Below, one piece after another: positions 43,477 to 52,105 of a DNA stretch of 64,000 nucleotides. Position 1 is the stretch's first letter. Each line of letters opens with the position of its first letter. The notes beneath the pieces are model-generated. The model saw only the letters and a program-made list of their open reading frames with translations, was not told the DNA's origin and made no database searches. The position numbers were made by a program, and so were the translations under genes. This DNA comes from Leptothrix discophora (lineage in GTDB: Bacteria > Pseudomonadota > Gammaproteobacteria > Burkholderiales > Burkholderiaceae_C): NCBI RefSeq assembly GCF_030705305.1, contig NZ_JAUZEE010000001.1:496001-560000 (forward strand), read 5' to 3'.

Positions 43477-45225
43477 TCAGGGGCGTGCGTTGGCCAGCCG
43501 CAGGCTGGGGCTGCGCTGGCTCGCCGTCGCCTTCTTGCGTGCTGCGGTCGCGGGTTTGCCGGCACGCTGTGGCTTGCCGGTGGCTTCCGGCTTCCAGATC
43601 ACGAGTTGCTGGCCGGCACTCAGGCGCGATTTCTCGGTGATGCGGTTCCATTGCGCCAGCTGCGCCGCGCTGACGCGATGGCGCTGCGCGAGTGTCGACA
43701 CCGTGTCGCCCTTGCGGGCCTGGATCGCGACCTTGCGCAAGGCCGGACGGTCGGGTGCCAGCGCCATGTGCGCGTTGTCGGCGACATGCTCGGGCACGTC
43801 GGCCTCGCGCTGCGCGTGGCGCGGCACCAGCAGGGTCGAGCCGGCCTTGACCAGCATGCGCGGCGGGATGCGGTTGACATCGCGCAGCGTGGCCTCGGCG
43901 ACGCCGACGCGGCGCGCGGCATCGGCCGGCTTCATCGTGCTCGGCACGACCCAGGCGGTCCAGCTCGCAAGCGGGCCCACGTGGGCGTCGAGGCGGCGCT
44001 TGAAGCCTTCGGCGTTGTCGTAGGGCAGCAGGATCTGGGGCGTGCCGGCAGCCAGGATCACCGGCTTGTTCATCGACGGGTTCAGCGCCTTGAAGTCGTC
44101 GATCGGCATGTCGGCCAGCAGGGCGGCCAGCGCGACATCGATGTCGCGGCGGATCGGCACGCCCATGAAGTAGGGGTGGTTTTCCAGTACCGGGAGCGTG
44201 AGTCCGTAGGCTTGCGGCTGCAGAACGATGTTCTTGACCGCCTGCAGCTTGGGCACGTAGTGGCGTGTCTCGGCCGGCATGCGCAGGCTGGCGTAGTCGG
44301 TCGGCAGGCCGGCCTTGCGGTTGCGGGCGATCGCGCGCCGCACGTTGCCCTCGCCCCAGTTGTAGGCCGCCAGCGCGAGCTGCCAGTCGTTGAACTCGGC
44401 CTTCAGGCGACCGAGGTAGTCGAGCGCGGCACGGGTCGAGGCCAGCACGTCACGTCGGTCGTCGCGGAAGGCGTTCTGCGTCAGGTCGAAGTCACGCCCG
44501 GTCGAGGGGATGAACTGCCACATGCCAGAGGCCTTGGCGGTCGACATGGCCTGTGGGTTGAAGGCGCTCTCGATGAACGGCAGCAGGGCCAGTTCGGTGG
44601 GCATGTTGCGGCGCTGGACCTCCTGCACGATGTGGAAGAGGTAGCGGCCGCCGCGTGTGGTCATGCGCTCGACGTAGTCCGGTCGCGCGGCATACCAGCG
44701 CTCGTGCTCGGCGACGAGGCCAGCCATCGATCCGGCCAGGTCGGGAATGCCGTAGCCGTCGCGCACCCGTTGCCAGAGGTCCTGACGCAGCAGGTCCTGG
44801 TCGACGACGAGCTGAGGGTCGATGTCGTCGATCGGCTGGCCCGCTGCATCGGCACCCGTCTCGGGCTCGGCCGGCAACGCGTTCGCGGCACCGGCAGGAC
44901 CGGCCAGCACGCCGACTTCGACGTCCTTGTCGTTCCTGGCGACCTGCGGGTTTGCAGCCGGCACGGCCGAGGCCGCTGCCGCCACCGGACGAACCACCTC
45001 GGGCAGGCCCGGTACCGGCGCCAGGGGACCTTCGCGCGACGCCGGTGCGCGGCTCGACAGGGTGGTCAGCTGCGGTGGCGGCGGCGGCATGTCGCTGTCG
45101 GGCACCGGGACGGGGCCGGCGCACGCGCCCAGCAGCGCGGCGGCGAGTGTGGTGAGCAGCAGGGTTCCGGTCGCGGGCCGCCTGGCGGCAGGGCGTGTCG
45201 TGTTCACGTGGAGGGCTGTGGTCAT
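43477..45225 (-). CDS. mltD: Membrane-bound lytic murein transglycosylase D
   Basis: A 582-aa outer-membrane lipoprotein that cleaves peptidoglycan glycan strands. The lipobox LLGAC puts the lipidated Cys at residue 35. After a Pro/Ala-rich linker, the SLT domain has the catalytic Glu 219 in LLPFIESAFNPQAMSTAKASGMWQF and the LALAAYNWGEGNVRRAI block. C-terminal LysM repeats (about 425-470 and 510-553, WVVPSTMKPADAARRV and KGDTVSTLAQRHRVS) bind glycan. The basic tail is Lys/Arg/Ser rich. Its ATG overlaps the gloB stop (ATGA). Confidence 0.95.
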   Translation of the reverse strand: MTTALHVNTTRPAARRPATGTLLLTTLAAALLGACAGPVPVPDSDMPPPPPQLTTLSSRAPASREGPLAPVPGLPEVVRPVAAAASAVPAANPQVARNDKDVEVGVLAGPAGAANALPAEPETGADAAGQPIDDIDPQLVVDQDLLRQDLWQRVRDGYGIPDLAGSMAGLVAEHERWYAARPDYVERMTTRGGRYLFHIVQEVQRRNMPTELALLPFIESAFNPQAMSTAKASGMWQFIPSTGRDFDLTQNAFRDDRRDVLASTRAALDYLGRLKAEFNDWQLALAAYNWGEGNVRRAIARNRKAGLPTDYASLRMPAETRHYVPKLQAVKNIVLQPQAYGLTLPVLENHPYFMGVPIRRDIDVALAALLADMPIDDFKALNPSMNKPVILAAGTPQILLPYDNAEGFKRRLDAHVGPLASWTAWVVPSTMKPADAARRVGVAEATLRDVNRIPPRMLVKAGSTLLVPRHAQREADVPEHVADNAHMALAPDRPALRKVAIQARKGDTVSTLAQRHRVSAAQLAQWNRITEKSRLSAGQQLVIWKPEATGKPQRAGKPATAARKKATASQRSPSLRLANARP

Positions 45226-46004
45226 CGGAATTCGTTCTTCCAGGCCCGGATCGTCGCCAGGACGGAGACCGGGTCGGCCGGGTTGGCGCCGCGTGTGGCG
45301 GCGCTGGCCATCACCTGCGGCTGGTCGCAGCGCAGGTAGGGATTGATCTGGCGTTCCAGCGCGATGTGGCTGGGCAGCGTGGGGACACGTTCATCGCGCA
45401 GGGACTCGCAGCGGGACTGGTGGGCCTGGATCGCCGGGTTGTCGGGCTCGACCGCGCGCGCGAAGCGCAGATTCGCCAGGGTGTATTCATGGGCGCAGCA
45501 GACCCGCGTGTCGCTGGGCAGGGCGGCCAGCCGGCCGAGCGAGGCGTGCATCTGCGCGGGCGTGCCCTCGAACAGCCGGCCGCAGCCGGCCGAGAACAGG
45601 GTGTCGCCGCAGAACAGGATGGGCGGCTGGCCGTCGCGGGCTGGCACCACGTAGGCGACATGGCCGGCGGTGTGGCCGGGCACGTCGATGACATCGATGG
45701 CCAGGCCGCCGAGTGCGTCGATGCGAACGAGGTCGCCGTCGCTCACACGGGTGACCTCGACCGGGAGGGACTCCCTGGCCGGTCCCCACACCGGAGCCGG
45801 GTTCGAGGCCAGCAAGGCGCAGACGCCGCCGACGTGATCGCCGTGGTGGTGCGTCACTAGAATCGCCGCGAGTTCGAGGCTGTGCCGCTCGAGCGCAGCT
45901 CGCACCGGCTCGGCATCACCCGGGTCGACCACGAGGGCCTGATGGCCGTCGTGGAGCATCCAGATGTAGTTGTCGTCGAAGGCGGGTAGCGCGACCAGAT
46001 TCAT
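45222..46004 (-). CDS. gloB: Hydroxyacylglutathione hydrolase (glyoxalase II)
   Basis: A 260-aa metallo-beta-lactamase-fold thioesterase that hydrolyses S-lactoylglutathione in methylglyoxal detoxification. Metal ligands are in THHHGDHVGG, VPGHTAGHVAY, FCGDTLFSAGCGRLFEGT and CAHEYTLANLRFA. The C-terminal helical domain has the glutathione-contacting INPYLR-type motif. The opening [15 protein letters not shown] is canonical. The ATG overlaps the start codon of the divergent methyltransferase. Confidence 0.96.
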   Translation of the reverse strand: MNLVALPAFDDNYIWMLHDGHQALVVDPGDAEPVRAALERHSLELAAILVTHHHGDHVGGVCALLASNPAPVWGPARESLPVEVTRVSDGDLVRIDALGGLAIDVIDVPGHTAGHVAYVVPARDGQPPILFCGDTLFSAGCGRLFEGTPAQMHASLGRLAALPSDTRVCCAHEYTLANLRFARAVEPDNPAIQAHQSRCESLRDERVPTLPSHIALERQINPYLRCDQPQVMASAATRGANPADPVSVLATIRAWKNEFR

Positions 46005-46851
46005 GGCAAAAGAGTCCTCGATTATAGGGATTGACCATTGGCTGACGACCCCGCCGGGGCGCTACCTGGTGGCCTGGGAGCAGGCCCGCCTGGACCTGCT
46101 GGTCAGCAACCTCTTTGGCTATCACGCGGTGCAGCTGGGCTGGCCGGCCCTGCAGGGCCTGCGCTGCAACCGGATGTCGCACCGCTGGCTGGTGACCGAC
46201 GGCAGCGGCGACCTCGGGCTGGCCGCACGGGCGCCCGAGCCGGTCGACGAGACCGCGATCTTCCCACCGAGCCCGCTGCCGTTGTCGGTGCTGGCCGAAT
46301 ACGACGCGCTGCCCTTCCCGAGCAACAGCCTGGACCTGGTCGTGCTGCCGCACACGCTCGAACTGGCGGCCGACCCGCACGAGACCTTGCGCGAGGTCGA
46401 GCGGGTGTTGATGCCCGAAGGCCGCGTGATCATCCTGGGCTTCAACCCGGCCAGCCTGTGGGGCGCCTACAAGGCCGGCACCGACGTGGCCGCGCGTGTG
46501 GGCTGGATGCAGCCGTCGGTGCCCGGCGGCACCGAGCTGATCGGCTGGCGTCGGCTGCGCGACTGGCTGCGCCTGCTCGGCTTCGAGCACGAAGGCGGCC
46601 AGTTCGGCTGCTGGCGACCGCCGCTGGCCAGTTCGACCTGGCTGGAGCGCACCGCCTGGCTCGACCAGGCCGGTGCGCGCTGGTGGCCGGTGCTGGGCTC
46701 GGCCTACGTGATGGTGGCGGTCAAGCGGGTGCGGGCGATGCGGCTGGTCGGCAAGGCCTGGAAGCGCAAGGCCGCCAGCCAGACCGCAAGCCAGACCGCG
46801 CCGGCTGCCGTGGCCTCGCGCCACGGTGGGGCGGGCAACGGCCGCTGCTGA
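46003..46851 (+). CDS. SAM-dependent methyltransferase-like protein
   Basis: A 282-aa protein of class I methyltransferase type. The second half of the fold is clear: [53 protein letters not shown]. The first half lacks a recognisable glycine-rich SAM motif (there is [22 protein letters not shown] instead), so catalysis is uncertain. The ATG at 46003 sits inside a CATG shared with the gloB start; a later start cannot be excluded. It lies upstream of rnhA, the usual order in betaproteobacteria. The C-terminal tail is basic. Confidence 0.78.
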   Translation: MAKESSIIGIDHWLTTPPGRYLVAWEQARLDLLVSNLFGYHAVQLGWPALQGLRCNRMSHRWLVTDGSGDLGLAARAPEPVDETAIFPPSPLPLSVLAEYDALPFPSNSLDLVVLPHTLELAADPHETLREVERVLMPEGRVIILGFNPASLWGAYKAGTDVAARVGWMQPSVPGGTELIGWRRLRDWLRLLGFEHEGGQFGCWRPPLASSTWLERTAWLDQAGARWWPVLGSAYVMVAVKRVRAMRLVGKAWKRKAASQTASQTAPAAVASRHGGAGNGRC

Positions 46852-46939
46852 ATCGACCGGCGCGGCAACCGGGCCGGCGCCCGATCGGCTCGATCGGCTC
46901 GACCGATACTCGCGGGCCTGCTTGCTGACGACGCCCGAG

Positions 46940-47461
46940 ATGTCCACTTCACCTTCTTCGCAGACTTCACCGTCCCCCGACACGTCCACCGCGACCCGAC
47001 CGGCCGCACCCGCCATCGCCCTGCCGGAGGTCGTCGTCTACACCGACGGTGCCTGCAAGGGCAATCCCGGGCCGGGTGGCTGGGGTGCCTGGCTGGTCAG
47101 CGGCGGTCACGAGAAGGAACTGTGGGGCGGCGAGGCCGGCACGACCAACAACCGCATGGAGCTGACCGCCGTGATCGAGGCGCTGGCCAGCCTCAAGCGC
47201 ACCTGCCGCATCACCGTCTACACCGACAGCGAGTACGTGAAGAACGGCATCACCACCTGGATCCATGGCTGGAAGTCGCGCGGCTGGTTGACCTCGGACC
47301 GCAAGCCGGTGAAGAACGTCGACCTGTGGAAGCGACTGGACGGCCTGGCCGCGCTGCACCGCGTCGAATGGCGCTGGGTGCGCGGCCACAACGGCGATCC
47401 GGGCAACGAACGCGCCGACGCGCTGGCCAACCGCGGCGTTGACAGCGCCCGGCGCAGCTGA
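46940..47461 (+). CDS. rnhA: Ribonuclease HI
   Basis: A 173-aa enzyme that degrades RNA in RNA-DNA hybrids. Catalytic residues are Asp 36 ([15 protein letters not shown]), Glu 74 ([13 protein letters not shown]), Asp 96 ([12 protein letters not shown]) and the final Asp in [10 protein letters not shown], with the flexible His loop VRGHNGDPG. Compared with E. coli RNase HI (155 aa) it has about 28 extra Ser/Thr/Pro-rich residues at the N-terminus if the ATG at 46940 is used. Confidence 0.95.
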   Translation: MSTSPSSQTSPSPDTSTATRPAAPAIALPEVVVYTDGACKGNPGPGGWGAWLVSGGHEKELWGGEAGTTNNRMELTAVIEALASLKRTCRITVYTDSEYVKNGITTWIHGWKSRGWLTSDRKPVKNVDLWKRLDGLAALHRVEWRWVRGHNGDPGNERADALANRGVDSARRS

Positions 47462-47623
47462 CGCCGGTCGCCTGCGTCTGTTCGTGGCGCCTGCGAGACG
47501 GGCCATGTTGCAGATGTCGTGCAAGCCCCGGTGCGGCGCGTCATGCGTGCCCGTGACAATCCATCCCTCGTGCGCCGACGGACCGACCGCGGCCGCCACC
47601 GATTCCCATCAGGATCCACGCCC

Positions 47624-48922
47624 GTGAAGATCACGCAAAAAGCTCTCGCCATCGCCGGCCTGGTCGTCTTGCTCGGAGCCGCCTACTGGGTCCAGAACCG
47701 TGGCGGCGCAACGGGCTCGAACAGTGCCGATGCGAGCGCCGCAGGCGCATCGTCCGCTGGAGGCGGAGCCAGCAGCAGCGCGGCCGGGGGGGCCGGCGGA
47801 TCAGCCGGCGGATCTGCTGGCCGACGCGGCGAAGGCGGGCCGGCGCCGGTCGAGGTCGCCAAGGTCGAGCAGCGCCGGCTCGAGGACGAGGTCCACGCGG
47901 TCGGCAGCATGCGTTCGAACCAGAGCGTCACCTTGCGTCCGGAGGTGGCCGGTCGCATCGTCGCCCTGAACTTCCGCGATGGCCAGCGCGTGCGCCGCGG
48001 CGAGCTGATGGTGCAGCTCGACGACAGCCTGCAGCAGGCCCAGCTGGCCCAGGCCAAGGCCCAGTCGGGCATCGCGGCCACCAACCTGCAGCGCAGCCGG
48101 GACCTGGCGGCGCAGAATTTCCTCAGCCCCAGCGCGGTCGACCAGGCCGCCGCCAGCCTCGCGGTGGCCGAGGCCCAGGTCAAGCTGGCCGAGGCCCAGG
48201 TCGGCCGCATGCGCATCCTGGCGCCCTTCGATGCGGTGACCGGCATCCGGCTGGTGAACGTCGGCGACTACCTCAAGGACGGCGCCGACATCGTCGGCCT
48301 GGAGGACACCAGCCGCATGCTCCTGGACTTCCGCCTGCCCGAGCGCGTGCTGGGCAGGCTCCGGGCCGGTGCCGCGATCGAGGCCGAGTTCGACGCGCTG
48401 CCTGACCAGACCTTCAAGGGCCAGGTCGAGGTCGTCGATGCCCAGGTCGACGCCAACGGACGCGCGCTGCTGGTGCGGGCCCGGCTCGCAAACCCGGGCC
48501 AGGTCCTCAAGTCCGGCATGTTCGCGCGCGTGCGCACCGTGATGGCCGTGCGCGAGAAGGCGATCGTCGTGCCCGAGGAAGCGCTCGTGCCGCAAGGCAA
48601 CAAGCAGTTCGTCTTCAAGGTCGAGCCCGCCGAGAAGGGCCAGCAGGCCCGTCGCGTCGAGGTTCAGATTGGCATGCGCCTGCCCGGCATCGTCGAGATC
48701 AAGGGCGACGTGCAGCCCGGCGACTCGGTCGTGACCGCCGGGCAGTCGCGGCTGGGCCGTGGTGATGCGCCGGCGCCGGTGCGCCTGGTCGACCTGTCCA
48801 GGCCGGGTGGCGCGCGGGGTGCGGCCGGCGCGGCATCCGGAGCGGCATCCGGCGCGGCCTCGGGCGCGGCCGGCAAGGCCGCCAGCGGCAACGTCGCGGC
48901 TGAGGTCGCCAAGGTTCCCTGA
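47624..48922 (+). CDS. RND efflux periplasmic adaptor subunit (membrane fusion protein)
   Basis: A 432-aa HlyD/AcrA-type adaptor starting at GTG 47624 (KITQKALAIAGLVVLLGAAYWVQNR), which gives a single N-terminal anchor. A low-complexity Gly/Ser/Ala spacer (about 28-65) follows. The lipoyl half-motifs (VTLRPEVAGRIVALNFRDGQRVRRGELMVQLDD), an alpha-hairpin and the beta-barrel domains come next. The last 45 residues are another low-complexity stretch with repeated Ala-Ala-Ser-Gly. It bridges the inner-membrane pump encoded 35 bp downstream to an outer-membrane channel not found here. Confidence 0.92.
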   Translation: MKITQKALAIAGLVVLLGAAYWVQNRGGATGSNSADASAAGASSAGGGASSSAAGGAGGSAGGSAGRRGEGGPAPVEVAKVEQRRLEDEVHAVGSMRSNQSVTLRPEVAGRIVALNFRDGQRVRRGELMVQLDDSLQQAQLAQAKAQSGIAATNLQRSRDLAAQNFLSPSAVDQAAASLAVAEAQVKLAEAQVGRMRILAPFDAVTGIRLVNVGDYLKDGADIVGLEDTSRMLLDFRLPERVLGRLRAGAAIEAEFDALPDQTFKGQVEVVDAQVDANGRALLVRARLANPGQVLKSGMFARVRTVMAVREKAIVVPEEALVPQGNKQFVFKVEPAEKGQQARRVEVQIGMRLPGIVEIKGDVQPGDSVVTAGQSRLGRGDAPAPVRLVDLSRPGGARGAAGAASGAASGAASGAAGKAASGNVAAEVAKVP

Positions 48923-48957
48923 GACGGCTTCGCAGCCCCACCACGCAGGAGCGCGCC

Positions 48958-51900
48958 ATGCGTCTGTCCGAAATCTCGATCCGCCGCCCCGTTTTCGCGA
49001 CCGTGATGTCGCTGATGCTGATCCTCGTCGGCGTGGTCTCGTACAGCCGGCTGCAGGTGCGCGAGTACCCGCGCATCGATGAGCCGGTCGTCACCGTCCG
49101 GACCAAGCTCACCGGCGCGTCGGCCGAGGTGATCGAGTCGCAGGTCAGCAAGCCGCTGGAGGACTCGATCGCGGGGATCGACGGCGTCGACATCGTGACC
49201 TCGATCTCGCGTGCGGAGCAAAGCCAGATCACGGTGCGCTTCAAGCTCGAGAAGAACCCCGATGACGCGGCCGCCGACGTGCGCGACCGGGTCTCGCGGG
49301 TGCGCGGCCGGTTGCCCGACGCCATCGACGAGCCGGTCATCGCCAAGGTCGAGGCCGACGCCACGCCGACCATCTTCCTGGCCTTCAGCAGCGAGACGCT
49401 GACCGCGCTGCAGATGACCGACGTGATCAACCGCGTCGTCAAGCCGCGCCTGCAGACCGTGCCCGGCGTGGCCGACGTGCAGATCAACGGCGACCGCACC
49501 TACGCGATGCGGATCTGGCTCGACCCGGACCGACTGGCCGCCTACCGCCTGACCACGCAGGACGTCGAGGACGCGCTGCGGCGCCAGAACCTGGAGGTGC
49601 CGGCCGGGCGCATCGAGAGCCGCCAGCGCGAGTTCAACGTGACCTCGCGCACCGACCTCAACACCGAGGCCCAGTTCGGCGAGGTCGCGCTCAAGGCGGT
49701 CAACGGCTACACCGTGCGGCTGCGTGACGTCGCCCGCATCGAGCAGGGACCGGCCAGCGAGCGTTCGATCGTGCGGCTGAACGGACAGCTCGCGATATCG
49801 ACCGGCGTGGTGCGCCAGGCGACGGCCAACCCGCTCGAGGTCTCGGCCGCCGTGCGGGCCATGATGCCGCGCCTGCAGCAGGACCTGCCGGCCGACCTCA
49901 AGGTCCTGGTGGCCAACGACAACGCCGTGTTCATCGACCGTTCCGTCGATTCGGTCTATCGCACCATCGCCGAGGCGGTGGTGCTGGTCGCGCTGGTGGT
50001 GTTCGTCTTCCTGCGCCACCTGCGTGCGGCCGTGATCCCGCTGGTCACGATCCCGGTCAGCCTGATCGGCGCCTTCGCGCTGATGGCCTCGGCCGGCTTC
50101 ACGATCAACACCTTGACGCTGCTGTCGCTGGTGCTGGCCATCGGCCTGGTGGTGGACGACGCGATCGTCGTGCTGGAGAACATCTTCCGCCACGTCGAGG
50201 AGGGCCTGGCACCGTTCCAGGCGGCACTGAAGGGCGCCAAGGAGATCGGCTTCGCGGTGGTGGCGATGACGATGACGCTGGCGGCCGTCTACGCCCCGCT
50301 GGCCTTCACGCCTGGCCGCACCGGCCGGCTGTTCGTGGAGTTCGCGCTGACGCTGGCCGGCGCGGTGATCGTCTCGGGCTTCGTCGCGCTGACGCTGACG
50401 CCGATGATGTGCAGCGTGCTGCTGCGCCACGAGCCCAAGCCCAACGTGTTCGACCGCGTGATCGAGGCCGGCCTGGACCGCCTGACCCGGGGCTATGCCG
50501 GCGCGCTGCGCTTCGTGCTGCACCAGCGCTGGATCGTGATGCTGGTCATGGTCGCCTCGGCCGGTGGCAGCTGGTGGCTGTTCAAGAACGCCAAGAGCGA
50601 GCTCGCGCCGATGGAGGACCGCGGCGTGATCATCACCAACATCAGCGCCCCGGACGGATCGACGCTGGCCTACACCGGCCGCTATGCCCGCGCGATCGAG
50701 CGCATCGCCGAGCAATACCCCGAGCTGGACCGCAACTTCGTCATCACCGGCAACCCGACGGTGGCGCAGGCCACCGCGATCCTGCGCACCGTCGACTGGT
50801 CCGAGCGCAACCGCACGACCCAGGAGATCGCGCGTGCGCTGCAGCCGCAGTTCGCCAGCCTGCCCGGCGTCACGGCCTTCCCGATCACGCCGCCCAGCCT
50901 GGGCCAGGGCTTCCGCGAGCGTTCGGTCAACTTCGTCGTCGTGACCAACGACAGCTACGCCAACCTGTCGCGCGTGAGCCAGCAGATCCTGGCCGAGATG
51001 GGCAAGAACCCCGGCATCGTCCAGCCCGACAGCGACCTTCGACTCAACAAGCCGGAGATCCTGATGGAAGTCGACCGCGACCGCGCGGCCGATGCCGGCG
51101 TGTCGGTGGATCAGGTGGCGCGCACGGTCGAGACCATGCTCGGCGGCCGGGCGGTGACCCGCTACAAGCGCGACGCCGACCAGTTCGACGTGCTGGTGCA
51201 GACCAGCGCCACCGGCCGCACCACGCCGGAGGACATCGAGCGCCTGTTCGTGCGTGGTCGCAACGACGCGATGGTGCCGCTGTCGTCGCTGGTCAAGGTG
51301 CGCGAGTCGGTCAGCCCGCGTGAACTGAACCACTTCAACCAGCGCCGATCGGTCTCGATCACGGCCAACCTCGCGCCCGGCTATTCGCTCGGCGAGGCGC
51401 TGACCTTCATGGACGAGACCGCGCGCAAGATCCTGCCGCCTGGCTACACGACCGAACTGAACGGCGTGAGCCGCGAGTTCCGAGCCTCCAGCGGTGCGCT
51501 CGGCCTGGTCTTCGTGCTCGCGCTGCTGTTCATCTTCCTGGTGCTGTCGGCACAGTTCGAGAGCTTCATCGATCCCTTCATCATCATGCTGGCGGTGCCG
51601 CTGTCGATGGTCGGTGCGCTGGCCGCGCTGCAGTGGAGCGGCGGCACGCTGAACGTCTATTCGCAGATCGGCCTGATCACGCTGGTCGGCCTGATCACCA
51701 AGCACGGCATCCTGATCGTGGAGTTCAGCAACCAGCTGCGCCAGCAGGGCAAGGCGGTCGTCGAGGCCACGCTGGAAGCGGCCACGCTGCGCCTGCGTCC
51801 CATCCTGATGACCACCGGCGCGATGGTGCTGGGTGCGCTGCCGTTGGCCCTGGCCAAGGGCGCCGGCGCCGAGAGCCGACAGCAGATCGGCTGGGTCATC

Positions 51901-52035
51901 GTCGGCGGCATGACGGTGGGCACGCTGCTGACGCTGTTCGTCGTGCCGACGGTCTACACGCTGCTGGCGCGCAAGGCGGTGCCCGGCGAGAAGACCACGC
52001 CGGAGTCGACCGAGCTGCCTGCGGCCGCGCACTGA
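48958..52035 (+). CDS. RND efflux transporter permease (HAE1 family)
   Basis: A 1025-aa proton-driven inner-membrane pump of the AcrB/MexB superfamily. It starts with the classic SEISIRRPVFATVMSLMLILVGVVSY. There are two large periplasmic domains, each preceded by a helix, and twelve predicted helices. The proton-relay motif GLVVDDAIVVLENIFRHVEEG in TM4 contains both aspartates. The second half has LITLVGLITKHGILIVEFSNQ. It forms an operon with the adaptor upstream. The substrate range is unknown. Confidence 0.95.
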   Translation: MRLSEISIRRPVFATVMSLMLILVGVVSYSRLQVREYPRIDEPVVTVRTKLTGASAEVIESQVSKPLEDSIAGIDGVDIVTSISRAEQSQITVRFKLEKNPDDAAADVRDRVSRVRGRLPDAIDEPVIAKVEADATPTIFLAFSSETLTALQMTDVINRVVKPRLQTVPGVADVQINGDRTYAMRIWLDPDRLAAYRLTTQDVEDALRRQNLEVPAGRIESRQREFNVTSRTDLNTEAQFGEVALKAVNGYTVRLRDVARIEQGPASERSIVRLNGQLAISTGVVRQATANPLEVSAAVRAMMPRLQQDLPADLKVLVANDNAVFIDRSVDSVYRTIAEAVVLVALVVFVFLRHLRAAVIPLVTIPVSLIGAFALMASAGFTINTLTLLSLVLAIGLVVDDAIVVLENIFRHVEEGLAPFQAALKGAKEIGFAVVAMTMTLAAVYAPLAFTPGRTGRLFVEFALTLAGAVIVSGFVALTLTPMMCSVLLRHEPKPNVFDRVIEAGLDRLTRGYAGALRFVLHQRWIVMLVMVASAGGSWWLFKNAKSELAPMEDRGVIITNISAPDGSTLAYTGRYARAIERIAEQYPELDRNFVITGNPTVAQATAILRTVDWSERNRTTQEIARALQPQFASLPGVTAFPITPPSLGQGFRERSVNFVVVTNDSYANLSRVSQQILAEMGKNPGIVQPDSDLRLNKPEILMEVDRDRAADAGVSVDQVARTVETMLGGRAVTRYKRDADQFDVLVQTSATGRTTPEDIERLFVRGRNDAMVPLSSLVKVRESVSPRELNHFNQRRSVSITANLAPGYSLGEALTFMDETARKILPPGYTTELNGVSREFRASSGALGLVFVLALLFIFLVLSAQFESFIDPFIIMLAVPLSMVGALAALQWSGGTLNVYSQIGLITLVGLITKHGILIVEFSNQLRQQGKAVVEATLEAATLRLRPILMTTGAMVLGALPLALAKGAGAESRQQIGWVIVGGMTVGTLLTLFVVPTVYTLLARKAVPGEKTTPESTELPAAAH

Positions 52036-52057
52036 GCGACGCCACGGCCCGGAAACA

Positions 52058-52085
52058 GGACGGCGCACCCGGGGGTGCGCCGTCC
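52058..52085. terminator. Hairpin terminator after the RND operon
   Basis: A 13-bp perfect inverted repeat, GGACGGCGCACCC (52058-52070) and GGGTGCGCCGTCC (52073-52085), lies between the convergent RND permease and U32 genes. No T-run follows. Confidence 0.65.
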
Positions 52086-52105
52086 GTGCTGCAGGGGATG
52101 TCGGC

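Noticed and set aside
45854-45859. TAGAAT -10-like hexamer
   Set aside because: It lies inside gloB with no downstream plus-strand gene start that needs it.
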